Shown: positions 8,157 to 16,915 of the stretch, one piece after another | How positions within the stretch are numbered: position 1 is the stretch's first letter | Layout: the number at the start of each line of letters is the position of its first letter | Assembly (NCBI GenBank): GCA_900168235.1 | Contig: FUZG01000012.1 | Span: 55,039 to 119,038 of the forward strand | DNA from: Lachnospiraceae bacterium | GTDB lineage: Bacteria; Bacillota; Clostridia; Lachnospirales; Lachnospiraceae | Direction of reading: 5' to 3' | DNA length: 64,000 nt | Position numbers and translations under genes: made by a program | The notes under the pieces: model-generated | Database searches by the model: none | What the model was told of the DNA's origin: nothing | Seen by the model: only the letters and a program-made list of their open reading frames with translations

Positions 8157-9539
8157 ATGAAAAAGAATTTAATGACGGTATTGGCAGCTTTAATGGCTGT
8201 ATCACTCACAGCATGTGGTGGTGCATCTGCAAATACTACAGCATCCACAGCAGCTGCATCTGAGACATCGGCAGGTGCTGCATCATCAAGCGCTGCATCA
8301 TCAAGTGATGCTGCAAATCTTACGATCTGGAGTCCGACTGATAAAGAATCAGTTGAAAACTGGTGGACTGAGAAGATCGGAGAGTGGAATGCAGCTAATC
8401 CGGATATACAGGTTACGAGAGAAGCAATCGACCGTTCCGATTCATACGCATACGACAATAAGGTAGCTACAGCTGTAACATCCAGTTCTCTGCCGGATAT
8501 CTTTTTTGTTGATGGACCACAGGTTTCATACTATGCGGCTAATGGAATCATCGTACCTCTTGATGATTATTTCACAGCAGATGATCTGAAGGATTTTGTT
8601 CCGTCAACAGTTGCTCAGTGCACCTATGATGGAAAAATTTATGCAATGTCTGCAACAGAATCATCTGTAGCTTTTTATTACAACAAGGATATGTTAAGAG
8701 AGGCCGGTGTTGATGTTGATGACCTGGACAGCAGAACAGTAGATAATCCGATCACCTGGTCAGAAATGAGAGATATTGCAGAAAAATGTACAACAGCTGA
8801 TCATGTTGGAACACATATCATCATGGATCATGGCGAAGGTCTTCCGTATGCACTGGAACCCATGTACATTTCAAATGGCAAGGATTACATCAATGACAGC
8901 GGTGACACGGCAGAAGGATATGTAAACAGCGATGAAGCGGTTAAGACAAGTGCTTTTCTTGCACAGCTTATTGCAGATGGATATGCAAATATCGAGCCTA
9001 TCACCGATGAATTTTTGAATAAGGCATGTGCAACCATGCTTGGTGGTTCTTGGGATGTTTCAGTACTTAGCGAAAATGCAGACTTTGACTGGGGTGTAAC
9101 ATATTACCCTGTATCTGATGCTACAAAGAAGGCTGTTTCTCCATGCGGTGACTGGTCTGCAGCTATCTCAAAGGATTGCAAAGATACAGCTGCAGCAGGA
9201 AAGTTCCTGCAGTGGCTTATGAATACAGACAATGTAGCAACTTATGCAGCTGCCATCGCTAAGCCTGCAACCAGAAATTCTTCTTATGAGACAGAGGCAA
9301 TGGCTGAGTACAAAAACTATCCGCTGTCTCTCATGGTTGAGCAGCTGAATAATACTGCATCTCCTCGTCCGAGAACTCCGTCCTATGCTTCTTTCTCTAC
9401 AAAGTATGCAGAAGCAATGACAAATATCTTCTCAGCGGCTGCATCAGACCATAAAGTTGATGAGGCATATATTAAAGAGCAGCTTGACAGTGTTGCAGCT
9501 GACTTCACTGAAGATTACAACACTTACTATGCAAAATAA
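8157..9539 (+). CDS. Extracellular sugar-binding lipoprotein, CUT1 importer (family 1)
   Basis: The 460-residue lipoprotein has a signal peptide with lipobox LTAC (Cys about 20), an Ala/Ser-rich linker, and a family 1 solute-binding fold starting LTIWSPTDKESVENWW. ATG 8157 is preceded by AAGGGAG; an earlier in-frame ATG at 8061 would read through the second operator and is rejected. It is the first gene after the LacI-controlled promoter and is followed by two MalF/MalG-like permeases, a LacI regulator and GH32, so fructo-oligosaccharides or sucrose are the inferred ligands. Confidence 0.88.
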   Translation: MKKNLMTVLAALMAVSLTACGGASANTTASTAAASETSAGAASSSAASSSDAANLTIWSPTDKESVENWWTEKIGEWNAANPDIQVTREAIDRSDSYAYDNKVATAVTSSSLPDIFFVDGPQVSYYAANGIIVPLDDYFTADDLKDFVPSTVAQCTYDGKIYAMSATESSVAFYYNKDMLREAGVDVDDLDSRTVDNPITWSEMRDIAEKCTTADHVGTHIIMDHGEGLPYALEPMYISNGKDYINDSGDTAEGYVNSDEAVKTSAFLAQLIADGYANIEPITDEFLNKACATMLGGSWDVSVLSENADFDWGVTYYPVSDATKKAVSPCGDWSAAISKDCKDTAAAGKFLQWLMNTDNVATYAAAIAKPATRNSSYETEAMAEYKNYPLSLMVEQLNNTASPRPRTPSYASFSTKYAEAMTNIFSAAASDHKVDEAYIKEQLDSVAADFTEDYNTYYAK

Positions 9540-9613
9540 TTGGTGCAGTTCAGTTTATAGGTAATGGAAGTGCTGCGGCGCTGTCTGTGTCAGAAAGTGA
9601 AGTTAAGGTGACT

Positions 9614-9646
9614 AAAAGTGCTCTGCATAGCAGGGCACTTTTTTTC
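9614..9646 (+). terminator. Terminator-like hairpin after the binding-protein gene
   Basis: AAAAGTGC pairs with GCACTTTT across a short bulged stem and is followed by T residues. Placed between the binding protein and the permeases, it may reduce permease expression relative to the receptor, a common arrangement. Confidence 0.7.
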
Positions 9647-9659
9647 CGGAAGTTAAAAT

Positions 9660-9849
9660 GATGTCAGGGTCAAAAGGTCAAAATCCGATTGTGCTTGCAC
9701 AAAGAGGATTGAGACCTTGGGACCCGCAAAACACGAGCAAGTAGCGTTATTACGCGGAATGCGAGTGTTTTAGGATTGCGGGAATTGCGTAGCAATGAAG
9801 CAATCCGTGACATCAGTAAGGGGCAAAAGTTACTTTTGACCCTTACATC
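9660..9849 (+). mobile_element. MITE-like element, full-length copy 2 (190 bp)
   Basis: It differs from copy 1 at only a few positions. Flanks TTAAAAT (9653-9659) and TTAAAAA (9850-9856) are a near-perfect 7-bp target duplication. It sits in the intergenic space of the fructan importer operon. Confidence 0.87.
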
Positions 9850-9920
9850 TTAAAAATGCAGTAACAATTCAGAACAGTTACAAAATGTACAAAGAAGTTT
9901 GAATAATAAGAGGATTTTCA

Positions 9921-10814
9921 ATGGTAAAATCAAAGGCTATAAAAAAACAAAGTGAAAGTGTAGCAGCTGCGGCATTCGTAGGACCGGCATTTGTACTTTT
10001 GATCGCATTTTTGCTGGTACCAATGATCTATACTGTATATTTTTCAGTATTTCGTTATCAGATCATGCGCCCGAATGATATAACTTTTATCAATATCGAA
10101 AACTATGTAAAGCTGTTTAAGGATCCTGATTTCTGGCATGCTTTTCGAAATACTCTGTACTTTACGATCGTTGTAGTTCCGGTGCAGTCGGCACTTGCGC
10201 TGGCATTGGCGCTGCTTGTTGCTTCAAAAACACGTGGCGTAGCCTTTTTTAGAACGATGTACTTTGCACCGCAGCTTACATCAATGGTTGTTATCTCTAT
10301 TCTCTGGACTATTTTATATAACTCAAATCCCTCCACAGGACTTATCAATTCACTTCTTACCAGTCTTGGAATGGAAAGCATCAATTTCCTCAGTAATCCC
10401 AGAACTGCGATGAATTCTATCATTTTTATGTCCGCATGGCAGGGGGCAGGATATCAGATGATGATCTTTATCGCCGGACTTCAGGCAATTCCGAGCTCGC
10501 ACTATGAGGCGGCTTCGGTTGATGGGGCAAATTCATTTCAGAAATTGATCTATATTACTTTACCCGGACTTAAATCTACTATCAAATATGTGATCATGAT
10601 CACTATGATCCAGGCGATGAAGCTATTTACCCAGCCGTACGTAATGACAAAGGGAGGCCCGCAGAACGCGACAAAGACGCTGGTCTACTATATTTATACA
10701 GAAGGTTTCCAGGAAGGAAACTTTGGTTATGCCTGCTCAGCAGCTGCGGTATTTTTCGTTATTGTGGTAACTATGTCGCTTGTAATGAAGCGTCTTACTA
10801 CGGCGAAAGAGTGA
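9921..10814 (+). CDS. CUT1 sugar ABC transporter permease (MalF/UgpA-like)
   Basis: The 297-residue protein has six predicted membrane segments and the binding-protein-dependent permease coupling loop with EAA-type motif HYEAASVDGANSFQKLIYITLPG. A good AGAGGA ribosome site precedes ATG 9921. It pairs with the next permease to form the channel. No ATPase gene is present in the operon, so a shared MsmK/MalK-type ATPase elsewhere is presumed. Confidence 0.9.
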   Translation: MVKSKAIKKQSESVAAAAFVGPAFVLLIAFLLVPMIYTVYFSVFRYQIMRPNDITFINIENYVKLFKDPDFWHAFRNTLYFTIVVVPVQSALALALALLVASKTRGVAFFRTMYFAPQLTSMVVISILWTILYNSNPSTGLINSLLTSLGMESINFLSNPRTAMNSIIFMSAWQGAGYQMMIFIAGLQAIPSSHYEAASVDGANSFQKLIYITLPGLKSTIKYVIMITMIQAMKLFTQPYVMTKGGPQNATKTLVYYIYTEGFQEGNFGYACSAAAVFFVIVVTMSLVMKRLTTAKE

Positions 10815-10827
10815 AAGGGGAAGCTTC

Positions 10828-11685
10828 ATGGATAAAAAGAATAGTTCAATGGGTCGGAATAATATTCTGAAAAAAGTATTATTTTATTGCGGAAATTTCA
10901 TTATCGGAATCATATTTGTTTCTCCGTTGTTATGGATGGTATGCGCATCGTTAAAGCCGGAGGCAGAAATTTTTGCAAATATGAATTCTATACGGACTTT
11001 TATTCCGACACATGCGTCACTAAATAACTACATAGAAGTATTTACACGATTAAATATCTTAAATGTGTTAAAAAACACATTTTTGTACATCGCTTTAATT
11101 TTGATCGGTGATCTCTTCTTAAATTCACTTTGCGGATATGCACTGGCGAAGTTTGATTTTAAGGGAAAAGGACTGGTATTAAACCTGGTGATCGCGCTGA
11201 TGGTCCTGCCGATGGAAGCGATCATGCTGCCGCTCTATATCGAAATGTCACAGTTAAACTGGGTAAATACACTCCAGGCACTGGTCATTCCGTTTATTCC
11301 TAAATGTTTCTCGATCTATATGTTTAGGCAGTTCTTTTCTGATGTACCGGATGAACTTCTTGAGGCAGCTTCGATAGATGGAAGCGGACGTATCAGAACT
11401 TTTTTCAGTATCGTAATGCCTATTTCAAAAACAGTTTATGCAACTGTATTTATATTGGATTTCGTTGCTCACTGGAATGATTTCATGTGGCCGTTCCTGG
11501 TTATGACAGGAGAGGGAAAACGAACCATCCAGCTTGCTGTTCAGGTATTCTTTGGGACGCAGCCGGTTCATTACAGCGCGATCATGGCAGCACTGGTTAT
11601 TTCAGCGATACCGATGATACTTATGTTCATTTTTATGCAGAAATATTATGTTGAAGGAATTGCATCTTCCGGAATTAAGGGCTGA
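10828..11685 (+). CDS. CUT1 sugar ABC transporter permease (MalG/UgpE-like)
   Basis: The 285-residue protein has six membrane segments and the EAA-type loop LLEAASIDGSGRIRTFFSIVMPIS. It starts 13 bases after the first permease stop behind AAAGGGG, so the two are co-translated. It completes the membrane channel of the proposed fructan/sucrose importer. Confidence 0.9.
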   Translation: MDKKNSSMGRNNILKKVLFYCGNFIIGIIFVSPLLWMVCASLKPEAEIFANMNSIRTFIPTHASLNNYIEVFTRLNILNVLKNTFLYIALILIGDLFLNSLCGYALAKFDFKGKGLVLNLVIALMVLPMEAIMLPLYIEMSQLNWVNTLQALVIPFIPKCFSIYMFRQFFSDVPDELLEAASIDGSGRIRTFFSIVMPISKTVYATVFILDFVAHWNDFMWPFLVMTGEGKRTIQLAVQVFFGTQPVHYSAIMAALVISAIPMILMFIFMQKYYVEGIASSGIKG

Positions 11686-11751
11686 GATTTTGAAAATCAC
11701 GTACTTATTGATAAACTAGATATATCAAAAATACGAAAGGACAGATCTTTT

Positions 11752-12735
11752 ATGGCTACCATACAGGAAGTTGCAAAATTAGCAAAGGTGGGTGTTGCAA
11801 CGGTATCCCGCGTTATCAATAAAACCGGATATGTAAAGGAGGAAACACGCGAACGTATCGAGGCAGCGATCAAAGAACTGAATTATACACCGAATGCTGT
11901 TGCAAGAAACCTGTATCGCAATAAAAGCGGTGTTATTGCGGTAATCGTCCCGGAAATAGATCATCCGTTTTTTTCAGAATTTGTAAATGAACTGGAAGAG
12001 ATATGTGCGGAGCACAAGTACAAAATTATGCTTTGCAATACCTGGTTTAAGGAAAATTACGAGCATCAATATCTCGCAATGCTTAAAGAAAAGCTTGTTG
12101 ACGGCGTAGTTGTAGCATCTCATTCGCTTGATATAGAGGAGTATGCAGCTATAGACAGACCGATAGTCGCACTGGATCGCCAGTTAGGAAATGGTATACC
12201 GTGTGTGCGGTCTGATCATGAAGTCGGAGGACGGCTGGCAGCAGAGGAACTGCTCCGTGCCGGATGCAAAAAGGTTGTTCAATTCAGGGCAGAGGAAAAT
12301 AAATCTGCTCCATTTATAGTTCGTCACGATACGTTTGAAAATGTGTTGAGAGAAAACGGAATTGAGTTAGAAAATATTTATACAAAATGGAATTATCTGA
12401 GTTATGAATATAACCAAAAGTTGTGTCAGGATTTTTTCCGCGATCATCCTGATATTGATGGAGTCTTTGCGACAGATATTATTGCCATGAATATCGAGAT
12501 AGAAGCGTTGAAATCCGGAATGCGGATTCCTGAGGATGTAAGGATCGTATCATACGACGGAACAGGTATTATCAAGCTGTCATATCCGTCTATCACTGTG
12601 ATAGAGCAGCCGGTTAAGGAGCTTGCCGCAAAGTGTTTTCAGCATCTGGAGAGTCAGATCGAAGGAGAAAAGCCAACCCAGAGCATGATAACACTGCCGG
12701 TTAAGCTTATAAAGGGTATGTCAACAAATATATGA
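11752..12735 (+). CDS. LacI-family transcriptional regulator
   Basis: The 327-residue protein starts with a canonical LacI helix-turn-helix and hinge (TIQEVAKLAKVGVATVSRVIN, residues 2-22, hinge to about 60) followed by a type I periplasmic-binding-like sensor. It lies inside the importer/GH32 locus and probably binds the two TGGAAC..TTCCA operators at 8.0-8.1 kb; the sugar that releases it is inferred to be a fructose-containing saccharide. Its stop codon TGA overlaps the left edge of a 45-bp mobile element derivative. Confidence 0.92.
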   Translation: MATIQEVAKLAKVGVATVSRVINKTGYVKEETRERIEAAIKELNYTPNAVARNLYRNKSGVIAVIVPEIDHPFFSEFVNELEEICAEHKYKIMLCNTWFKENYEHQYLAMLKEKLVDGVVVASHSLDIEEYAAIDRPIVALDRQLGNGIPCVRSDHEVGGRLAAEELLRAGCKKVVQFRAEENKSAPFIVRHDTFENVLRENGIELENIYTKWNYLSYEYNQKLCQDFFRDHPDIDGVFATDIIAMNIEIEALKSGMRIPEDVRIVSYDGTGIIKLSYPSITVIEQPVKELAAKCFQHLESQIEGEKPTQSMITLPVKLIKGMSTNI

Positions 12736-12778
12736 TGACAGGGTTAAAAGGGCAAAATTAATTTTTGACTCCGGCATC
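12734..12778 (+). mobile_element. Internally deleted MITE derivative (45 bp)
   Basis: Both ends of the element family are present (GATGACAGGGTTAAAAGG at left, an inverse GATGCCGGAGTCAAAAAT-like right end) with almost the whole interior gone. The flanks AATATAT (12727-12733) and AATGTAT (12779-12785) match at six of seven positions. It lies between the LacI stop and the GH32 start and creates misleading in-frame ATGs upstream of GH32. Confidence 0.75.
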
Positions 12779-12800
12779 AATGTATAAAGAGGAAAATGTT

Positions 12801-14291
12801 TTGAGTGATTATTTAGAAAAGGCACGTGTCTATGAAATGGACGCGGAGCAAATGATAAAGGAAGAGGATCGACCTTTTTTTCATCTTTCACCGAGAAGTG
12901 GATGGATGAATGACCCAAATGGATTTTCTATGTATAAGGGAAAAATCCATCAGTTTTATCAGTATTACCCATATAAAACGCAGTGGGGACCAATGCATTG
13001 GGGGCATGCGGTTTCTGAAGATTTTGTGAAATGGGATTACCTGCCTGCAGCAATGGCTCCGGATGAAACCTATGACAATTTTGGCTGTTTTTCCGGTAGT
13101 GCTATCGAGATGCAGGACGGCAGGCAGATGCTTGTCTATACTGCAGTAAGAGAGGAAGAAAAAGACGGGGAGGAGATCATCAGGCAGACGCAGTGCCTGG
13201 CATTTGGAGATGGTGTTGATTATGAAAAATATCCGTCAAATCCGGTAATAGATGCTAAAAGTCTTCCAGAGGGATGGAGTCCTGTTGATTTCAGGGATCC
13301 AAAGATTTTCCGGTTTGAGGATGATGATCACTATAGTCTGGTCGTAGGCGGCAGATCTGATGATGGAAGTGGCTCTATTTTACTTTATGAGAGCATGGAC
13401 GGTATAAAGTGGGACTTTGTTACTGTTCTTGACCGGTGCAGAAAAGAATACGGAAGTATGTGGGAGTGTCCGGATTTTTTTGAGCTTGATGGAAAATACC
13501 TAATACTTACATCACCGCAGTCGATGCAGGCGCGAACATTGGAATTCCATAACGGAAATGGAAATATCGTAGTAATAGGAAATTATGATCGAAAGCTTCA
13601 TAAATATACAAGAGAAGGTGTATATGCAATAGATTTTGGACTTGATTTTTATGCGATGCAGACACTTAAGGCAGCGGATGGCAGAAGGATCATGACTGCC
13701 TGGATGCAGTCATGGGAATCATCGCATGCAGTACCTGAGGGGCAGAGATGGTTTGGACAGATGATCCTTCCAAGGGAACTCAGGCTCAAAGATGGCAGGC
13801 TTTATCAGATGCCGGTTAGAGAAATAGAGAGTTACCGCAAGGATCATGTTGCATATAAAGATGTGTATTTGAATAAATCTGTAGTTCTTCCCGGGGTAGA
13901 CGGGAAAGTCTGCGATATGGAGCTTGAAATTTGTCCGAATGGATCGGAATATGCGGAATTTAGGATAGAATTTCACGCGGATTCGCAGTTTCACACAGAC
14001 TTTATCTATCATCCGAAGGATGGTGTTGCGATTTTTGACCGGACTTACTCCGGTTTTGCTAATGATATTAATAACAAGAGAGAATTTGCGGTTAGATATC
14101 AGGGTGGAAAAATAAAACTGCGTATCCTTCTCGACAGGTTTTCAGCAGAAATATTTGTAAATGATGGAGAAAATGCGTTTTCTGCTGTTGTTAATGCTCC
14201 TAAGGAGGCAGATGGCATACGTTTTTTTGCGAACGGAAATGTAAAAATGGATCTAGATTTCTGGAAAATAAGATGTAAGGGTCAAAAGTAA
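12801..14291 (+). CDS. GH32 beta-fructosidase (sucrose/fructan hydrolase)
   Basis: The 496-residue enzyme has all three GH32 active-site motifs: nucleophile Asp38 in WMNDPNG, transition-state Asp166 in FRDPK and acid/base Glu222 in WECPD, followed by the five-bladed propeller and a C-terminal beta-sandwich (about 350-496). No signal peptide is present, so it acts in the cytoplasm on imported sucrose or fructo-oligosaccharides, or their phosphates. The start is taken as TTG 12801 because AAAGAGG lies 8 bases before it; upstream ATGs (12765, 12780) lack a ribosome site and the first falls in mobile-element sequence. The last five codons and stop come from the mobile element at 14272, so the native C terminus has been altered. 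Confidence 0.9.
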   Translation: MSDYLEKARVYEMDAEQMIKEEDRPFFHLSPRSGWMNDPNGFSMYKGKIHQFYQYYPYKTQWGPMHWGHAVSEDFVKWDYLPAAMAPDETYDNFGCFSGSAIEMQDGRQMLVYTAVREEEKDGEEIIRQTQCLAFGDGVDYEKYPSNPVIDAKSLPEGWSPVDFRDPKIFRFEDDDHYSLVVGGRSDDGSGSILLYESMDGIKWDFVTVLDRCRKEYGSMWECPDFFELDGKYLILTSPQSMQARTLEFHNGNGNIVVIGNYDRKLHKYTREGVYAIDFGLDFYAMQTLKAADGRRIMTAWMQSWESSHAVPEGQRWFGQMILPRELRLKDGRLYQMPVREIESYRKDHVAYKDVYLNKSVVLPGVDGKVCDMELEICPNGSEYAEFRIEFHADSQFHTDFIYHPKDGVAIFDRTYSGFANDINNKREFAVRYQGGKIKLRILLDRFSAEIFVNDGENAFSAVVNAPKEADGIRFFANGNVKMDLDFWKIRCKGQK

Positions 14292-14461
14292 ATTTTGCCC
14301 CTTACTGATGTCACGGATTGCTTCATTGCTACGCAATTCCCGCAATCCTAAAACACTCGCATTCCGCGTAATAACGCTACTTGCTCGTGTTTTGCGGGTC
14401 CCAAGGTCTCAATCCTCTTTGTGCAAGCACAATCGGATTTTGACCTTTTGACCCTGACATC
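14272..14461 (-). mobile_element. MITE-like element, full-length copy in inverse orientation
   Basis: This is the reverse complement of the copies at 7727 and 9660. Flanks AAAATAA (14265-14271) and AAAATAT (14462-14468) match at six of seven positions. The insertion lies across the 3' end of the GH32 gene and supplies its stop codon. Confidence 0.88.
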
Positions 14462-14488
14462 AAAATATGAAAATTGCACGAAATGATA

Positions 14489-14526
14489 AACATCTGTTGC
14501 ATGAATTTGCGACAGGTGTTTTTTTA
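14489..14526 (+). terminator. Terminator after the fructan locus
   Basis: AACATCTGT pairs with ACAGGTGTT (one G-U) around an inner partial stem, followed by seven T. It separates the GH32 locus from the next cluster. Confidence 0.7.
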
Positions 14527-14691
14527 TGCAATAAATGTGCACCTAAAACGAAAGCAATCCAAAGAGAAGAAACGGGATAAAGACTATCATAAGACCATAC
14601 AAAAGCGCAGGCGCAAAGCCTGATAGGAACGAGTAAGATGCGTAAAACGCATTGGGATATGTTTTAGAAAAAGAAAGTGAGGAACCTGAAA

Positions 14692-15528
14692 ATGAGTAAG
14701 CTTCCTGTTGCAGTACAGGTTTACGGACTTAGAGATCTTCTGGAGAACACTCCTGAGAATTTCAAAAATGTAATGACAAAGATCAAAGAATTTGGATATG
14801 ACGGTGTAGAGCTTGCCGGACTTTACGGTCTGGAGCCTGCTTTCATCAGAGAAACATTAAAAGAGATCGGACTCACACCGATAAGTGCACATGTTGCATT
14901 TGCAGAGATGATGGAAGACCTGGACAAGGTGATCGCAGATTACAAGGAGATCGGAGTTAAGTATCTCGTAATGCCTTACATGGCAGAAGAGTACCGTCCG
15001 GTAAATCCTGAGGGATTTGAGAAATTCCTTCCGCTTCTTAATGAAGTAGGCCAGAAGATCCATGATGCAGGAATGACATTCCTCTATCACAATCATGACT
15101 TCGAATTTGTAAAGCTTCCTGACGGCAGATACGGCTACGATGCAATGTTTGAAGCAATCCCTCATGACAATCTCATGAGCGAGCTTGATACCTGCTGGTG
15201 TGATGTAGCAACCGGAGAAGCACCTGAATTTATCAAAAAGTACACAGACCGTATCCCGGTAGTTCACCTTAAGGACTACATCAAAAAGGGTGAAGTCAAA
15301 AATATGTACAAGCTCATCGGTATCGAAACAGAAGAGTCCGAGGGAGATACAGGTTACTTCGGATTCAGGCCGGTTGGATTTGGCCAGATGATCTGGGAGC
15401 CTGTTTTGGAAGCAGCAGTAGAAGCAAATGCGAACTGGGTAGTAGTAGAGCAGGATGAGCACTACGAAACAGAGCCGCTTGAATGTGCGAGAAGAAGCCG
15501 TGAGTATCTGAAGATCCTCGGCTGGTAA
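14692..15528 (+). CDS. Sugar phosphate isomerase/epimerase-like TIM-barrel enzyme
   Basis: The 278-residue protein is an AP-endonuclease-2/xylose-isomerase-like TIM barrel (IolE/IolI superfamily). It shows family metal-site landmarks HNHDFEF, SELDTCWCDV, VVHLKDY and VVEQDEH. ATG 14692 follows GTGAGG at 9 bases; the GTG at 14677 lies in that site. It heads a run of five co-directional catabolic genes with Gfo/Idh/MocA oxidoreductases. A role in isomerising or cleaving a 3-keto sugar or keto-inositol intermediate is inferred; substrate cannot be read from sequence. Confidence 0.85.
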   Translation: MSKLPVAVQVYGLRDLLENTPENFKNVMTKIKEFGYDGVELAGLYGLEPAFIRETLKEIGLTPISAHVAFAEMMEDLDKVIADYKEIGVKYLVMPYMAEEYRPVNPEGFEKFLPLLNEVGQKIHDAGMTFLYHNHDFEFVKLPDGRYGYDAMFEAIPHDNLMSELDTCWCDVATGEAPEFIKKYTDRIPVVHLKDYIKKGEVKNMYKLIGIETEESEGDTGYFGFRPVGFGQMIWEPVLEAAVEANANWVVVEQDEHYETEPLECARRSREYLKILGW

Positions 15529-15582
15529 AAAAGAAAAACATCAAAAATTTGAACATAAAGCAGAAATAAGGAGATAACAAAA

Positions 15583-16872
15583 ATGAATACACCAAAGGAA
15601 CTTAGAATCGCGATAATCGGATGTGGAATGATCTCACACCGTCACATGACAGTAATCGAGAACCTTAATAAGAGAGGACAGAACCTCCGCGTAGTTGCAG
15701 CAGCAGAAATTGACAAGGATAAGCTCGAGAAGTGGGGCAAGAAGTACGGACTTTCCGAGGACTGCCTGTATCAGGACTTCCGTGAGATGTTAAAGAGAGA
15801 TGACATAGATGAAGTTGAGGTATGCGTACACAACAACCTTCATACATCTGTTGCAACAGCAGTTATGGCAGCAGGCTTCCCGTGCTACTCCGAGAAGCCC
15901 ATGGCAGCAAGCTATGCTGATGCAAAGATCCTCTACGATGCACAGAAGAAGTATGGTCAGAAGCTCGCAGTACAGATCAGCTCCATCTACAATCCTCAGA
16001 CAAGAATCGCAAAGGAACTCATCGCTGACGGTAAGCTCGGAAAGATCTATCACGCAAGAAGCGTAGGCCACAGACGTCAGGGTCGTCCGGGATATGATAT
16101 GCCTTTCTTCAGCCGTGATTTCGTAGATCCGAAGGTAGGCGTACATGGACCGCTTTTCGATCTCGGTATCTATCACCTGGCTCAGATGCTTTATGTAATG
16201 GGTATGCCGGAGCTTGAGAGTGTATATGGTACAACAACCTGTGATTACTGGAGAGATAAGAGAATCGATGACGCGGTAAACTGCCACACACCTGTAGAAG
16301 ATCTGTCTGTAGCTATCGCACGCTTCAAGAACGGTCTTTCAATGGATATCTATGAAGACTGGGCTATTCACATGGATGAGATCGGAACAAGCTTCATCGC
16401 AGGTTCTCTTGGCGGACTGAAGTTCACAGATGTTGACCAGACAGGCGGCCCTATGGCTGTTCCGGAAGGCGGTTCGATCGTAGGCGGCGGAGCACTTCAG
16501 AAGCCGAGACTTGAGTGGTTTGGCGTAGACGAGAAGGGAAGACTTTTCGATAACAAGCTTGAGTGCGCTATTGGTGATGTTACCGGTATGCAGGAACTTG
16601 CACTTAATCCTGAGATGGAGAAGTATAACGACAACCAGCTCCAGTGGTACTCATACCTTCGCGGTGAGCTCACGGACGAGACAAGGATCGATTCTCCTTA
16701 CATCGCAATGCAGACAGCATTCCTTTCAGAAGGTGTTGTACTGTCAAACGAGCTCGGACGCAGCGTAACAGCAGACGAGATCAGAAAGATGTCAAAGTCC
16801 ATCGCTATCCGCGAGCAGGAGACACCTTTCGGAGTTATAAAGTACGATTTCGATGATTATAAGGCTGAGTAA
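15583..16872 (+). CDS. Gfo/Idh/MocA-family NAD(P)-dependent oxidoreductase (429 aa)
   Basis: An N-terminal Rossmann fold (IAIIGCGMISHRH, residues about 9-22) is followed by the family motif SEKPMA (Lys near 105) and a C-terminal alpha/beta domain. Longer than usual for the family (about 350-390), with an extended C-terminal region. Members linked to C-glycoside and 3-keto-glycoside pathways oxidise the C3 hydroxyl of the sugar; its position beside a deglycosidase-like pair suggests such a role, but this is inference. Confidence 0.87.
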   Translation: MNTPKELRIAIIGCGMISHRHMTVIENLNKRGQNLRVVAAAEIDKDKLEKWGKKYGLSEDCLYQDFREMLKRDDIDEVEVCVHNNLHTSVATAVMAAGFPCYSEKPMAASYADAKILYDAQKKYGQKLAVQISSIYNPQTRIAKELIADGKLGKIYHARSVGHRRQGRPGYDMPFFSRDFVDPKVGVHGPLFDLGIYHLAQMLYVMGMPELESVYGTTTCDYWRDKRIDDAVNCHTPVEDLSVAIARFKNGLSMDIYEDWAIHMDEIGTSFIAGSLGGLKFTDVDQTGGPMAVPEGGSIVGGGALQKPRLEWFGVDEKGRLFDNKLECAIGDVTGMQELALNPEMEKYNDNQLQWYSYLRGELTDETRIDSPYIAMQTAFLSEGVVLSNELGRSVTADEIRKMSKSIAIREQETPFGVIKYDFDDYKAE

Positions 16873-16915
16873 TTACATAGTAATGGTCAGAACCTTAACT
16901 TAAAGGGGACAGCTT

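Noticed and set aside
14857..15462. 201-codon minus-strand frame opposite the first isomerase gene
   Set aside because: Shadow of a well-supported gene; Cys/Phe/Ile-rich composition typical of antisense frames.
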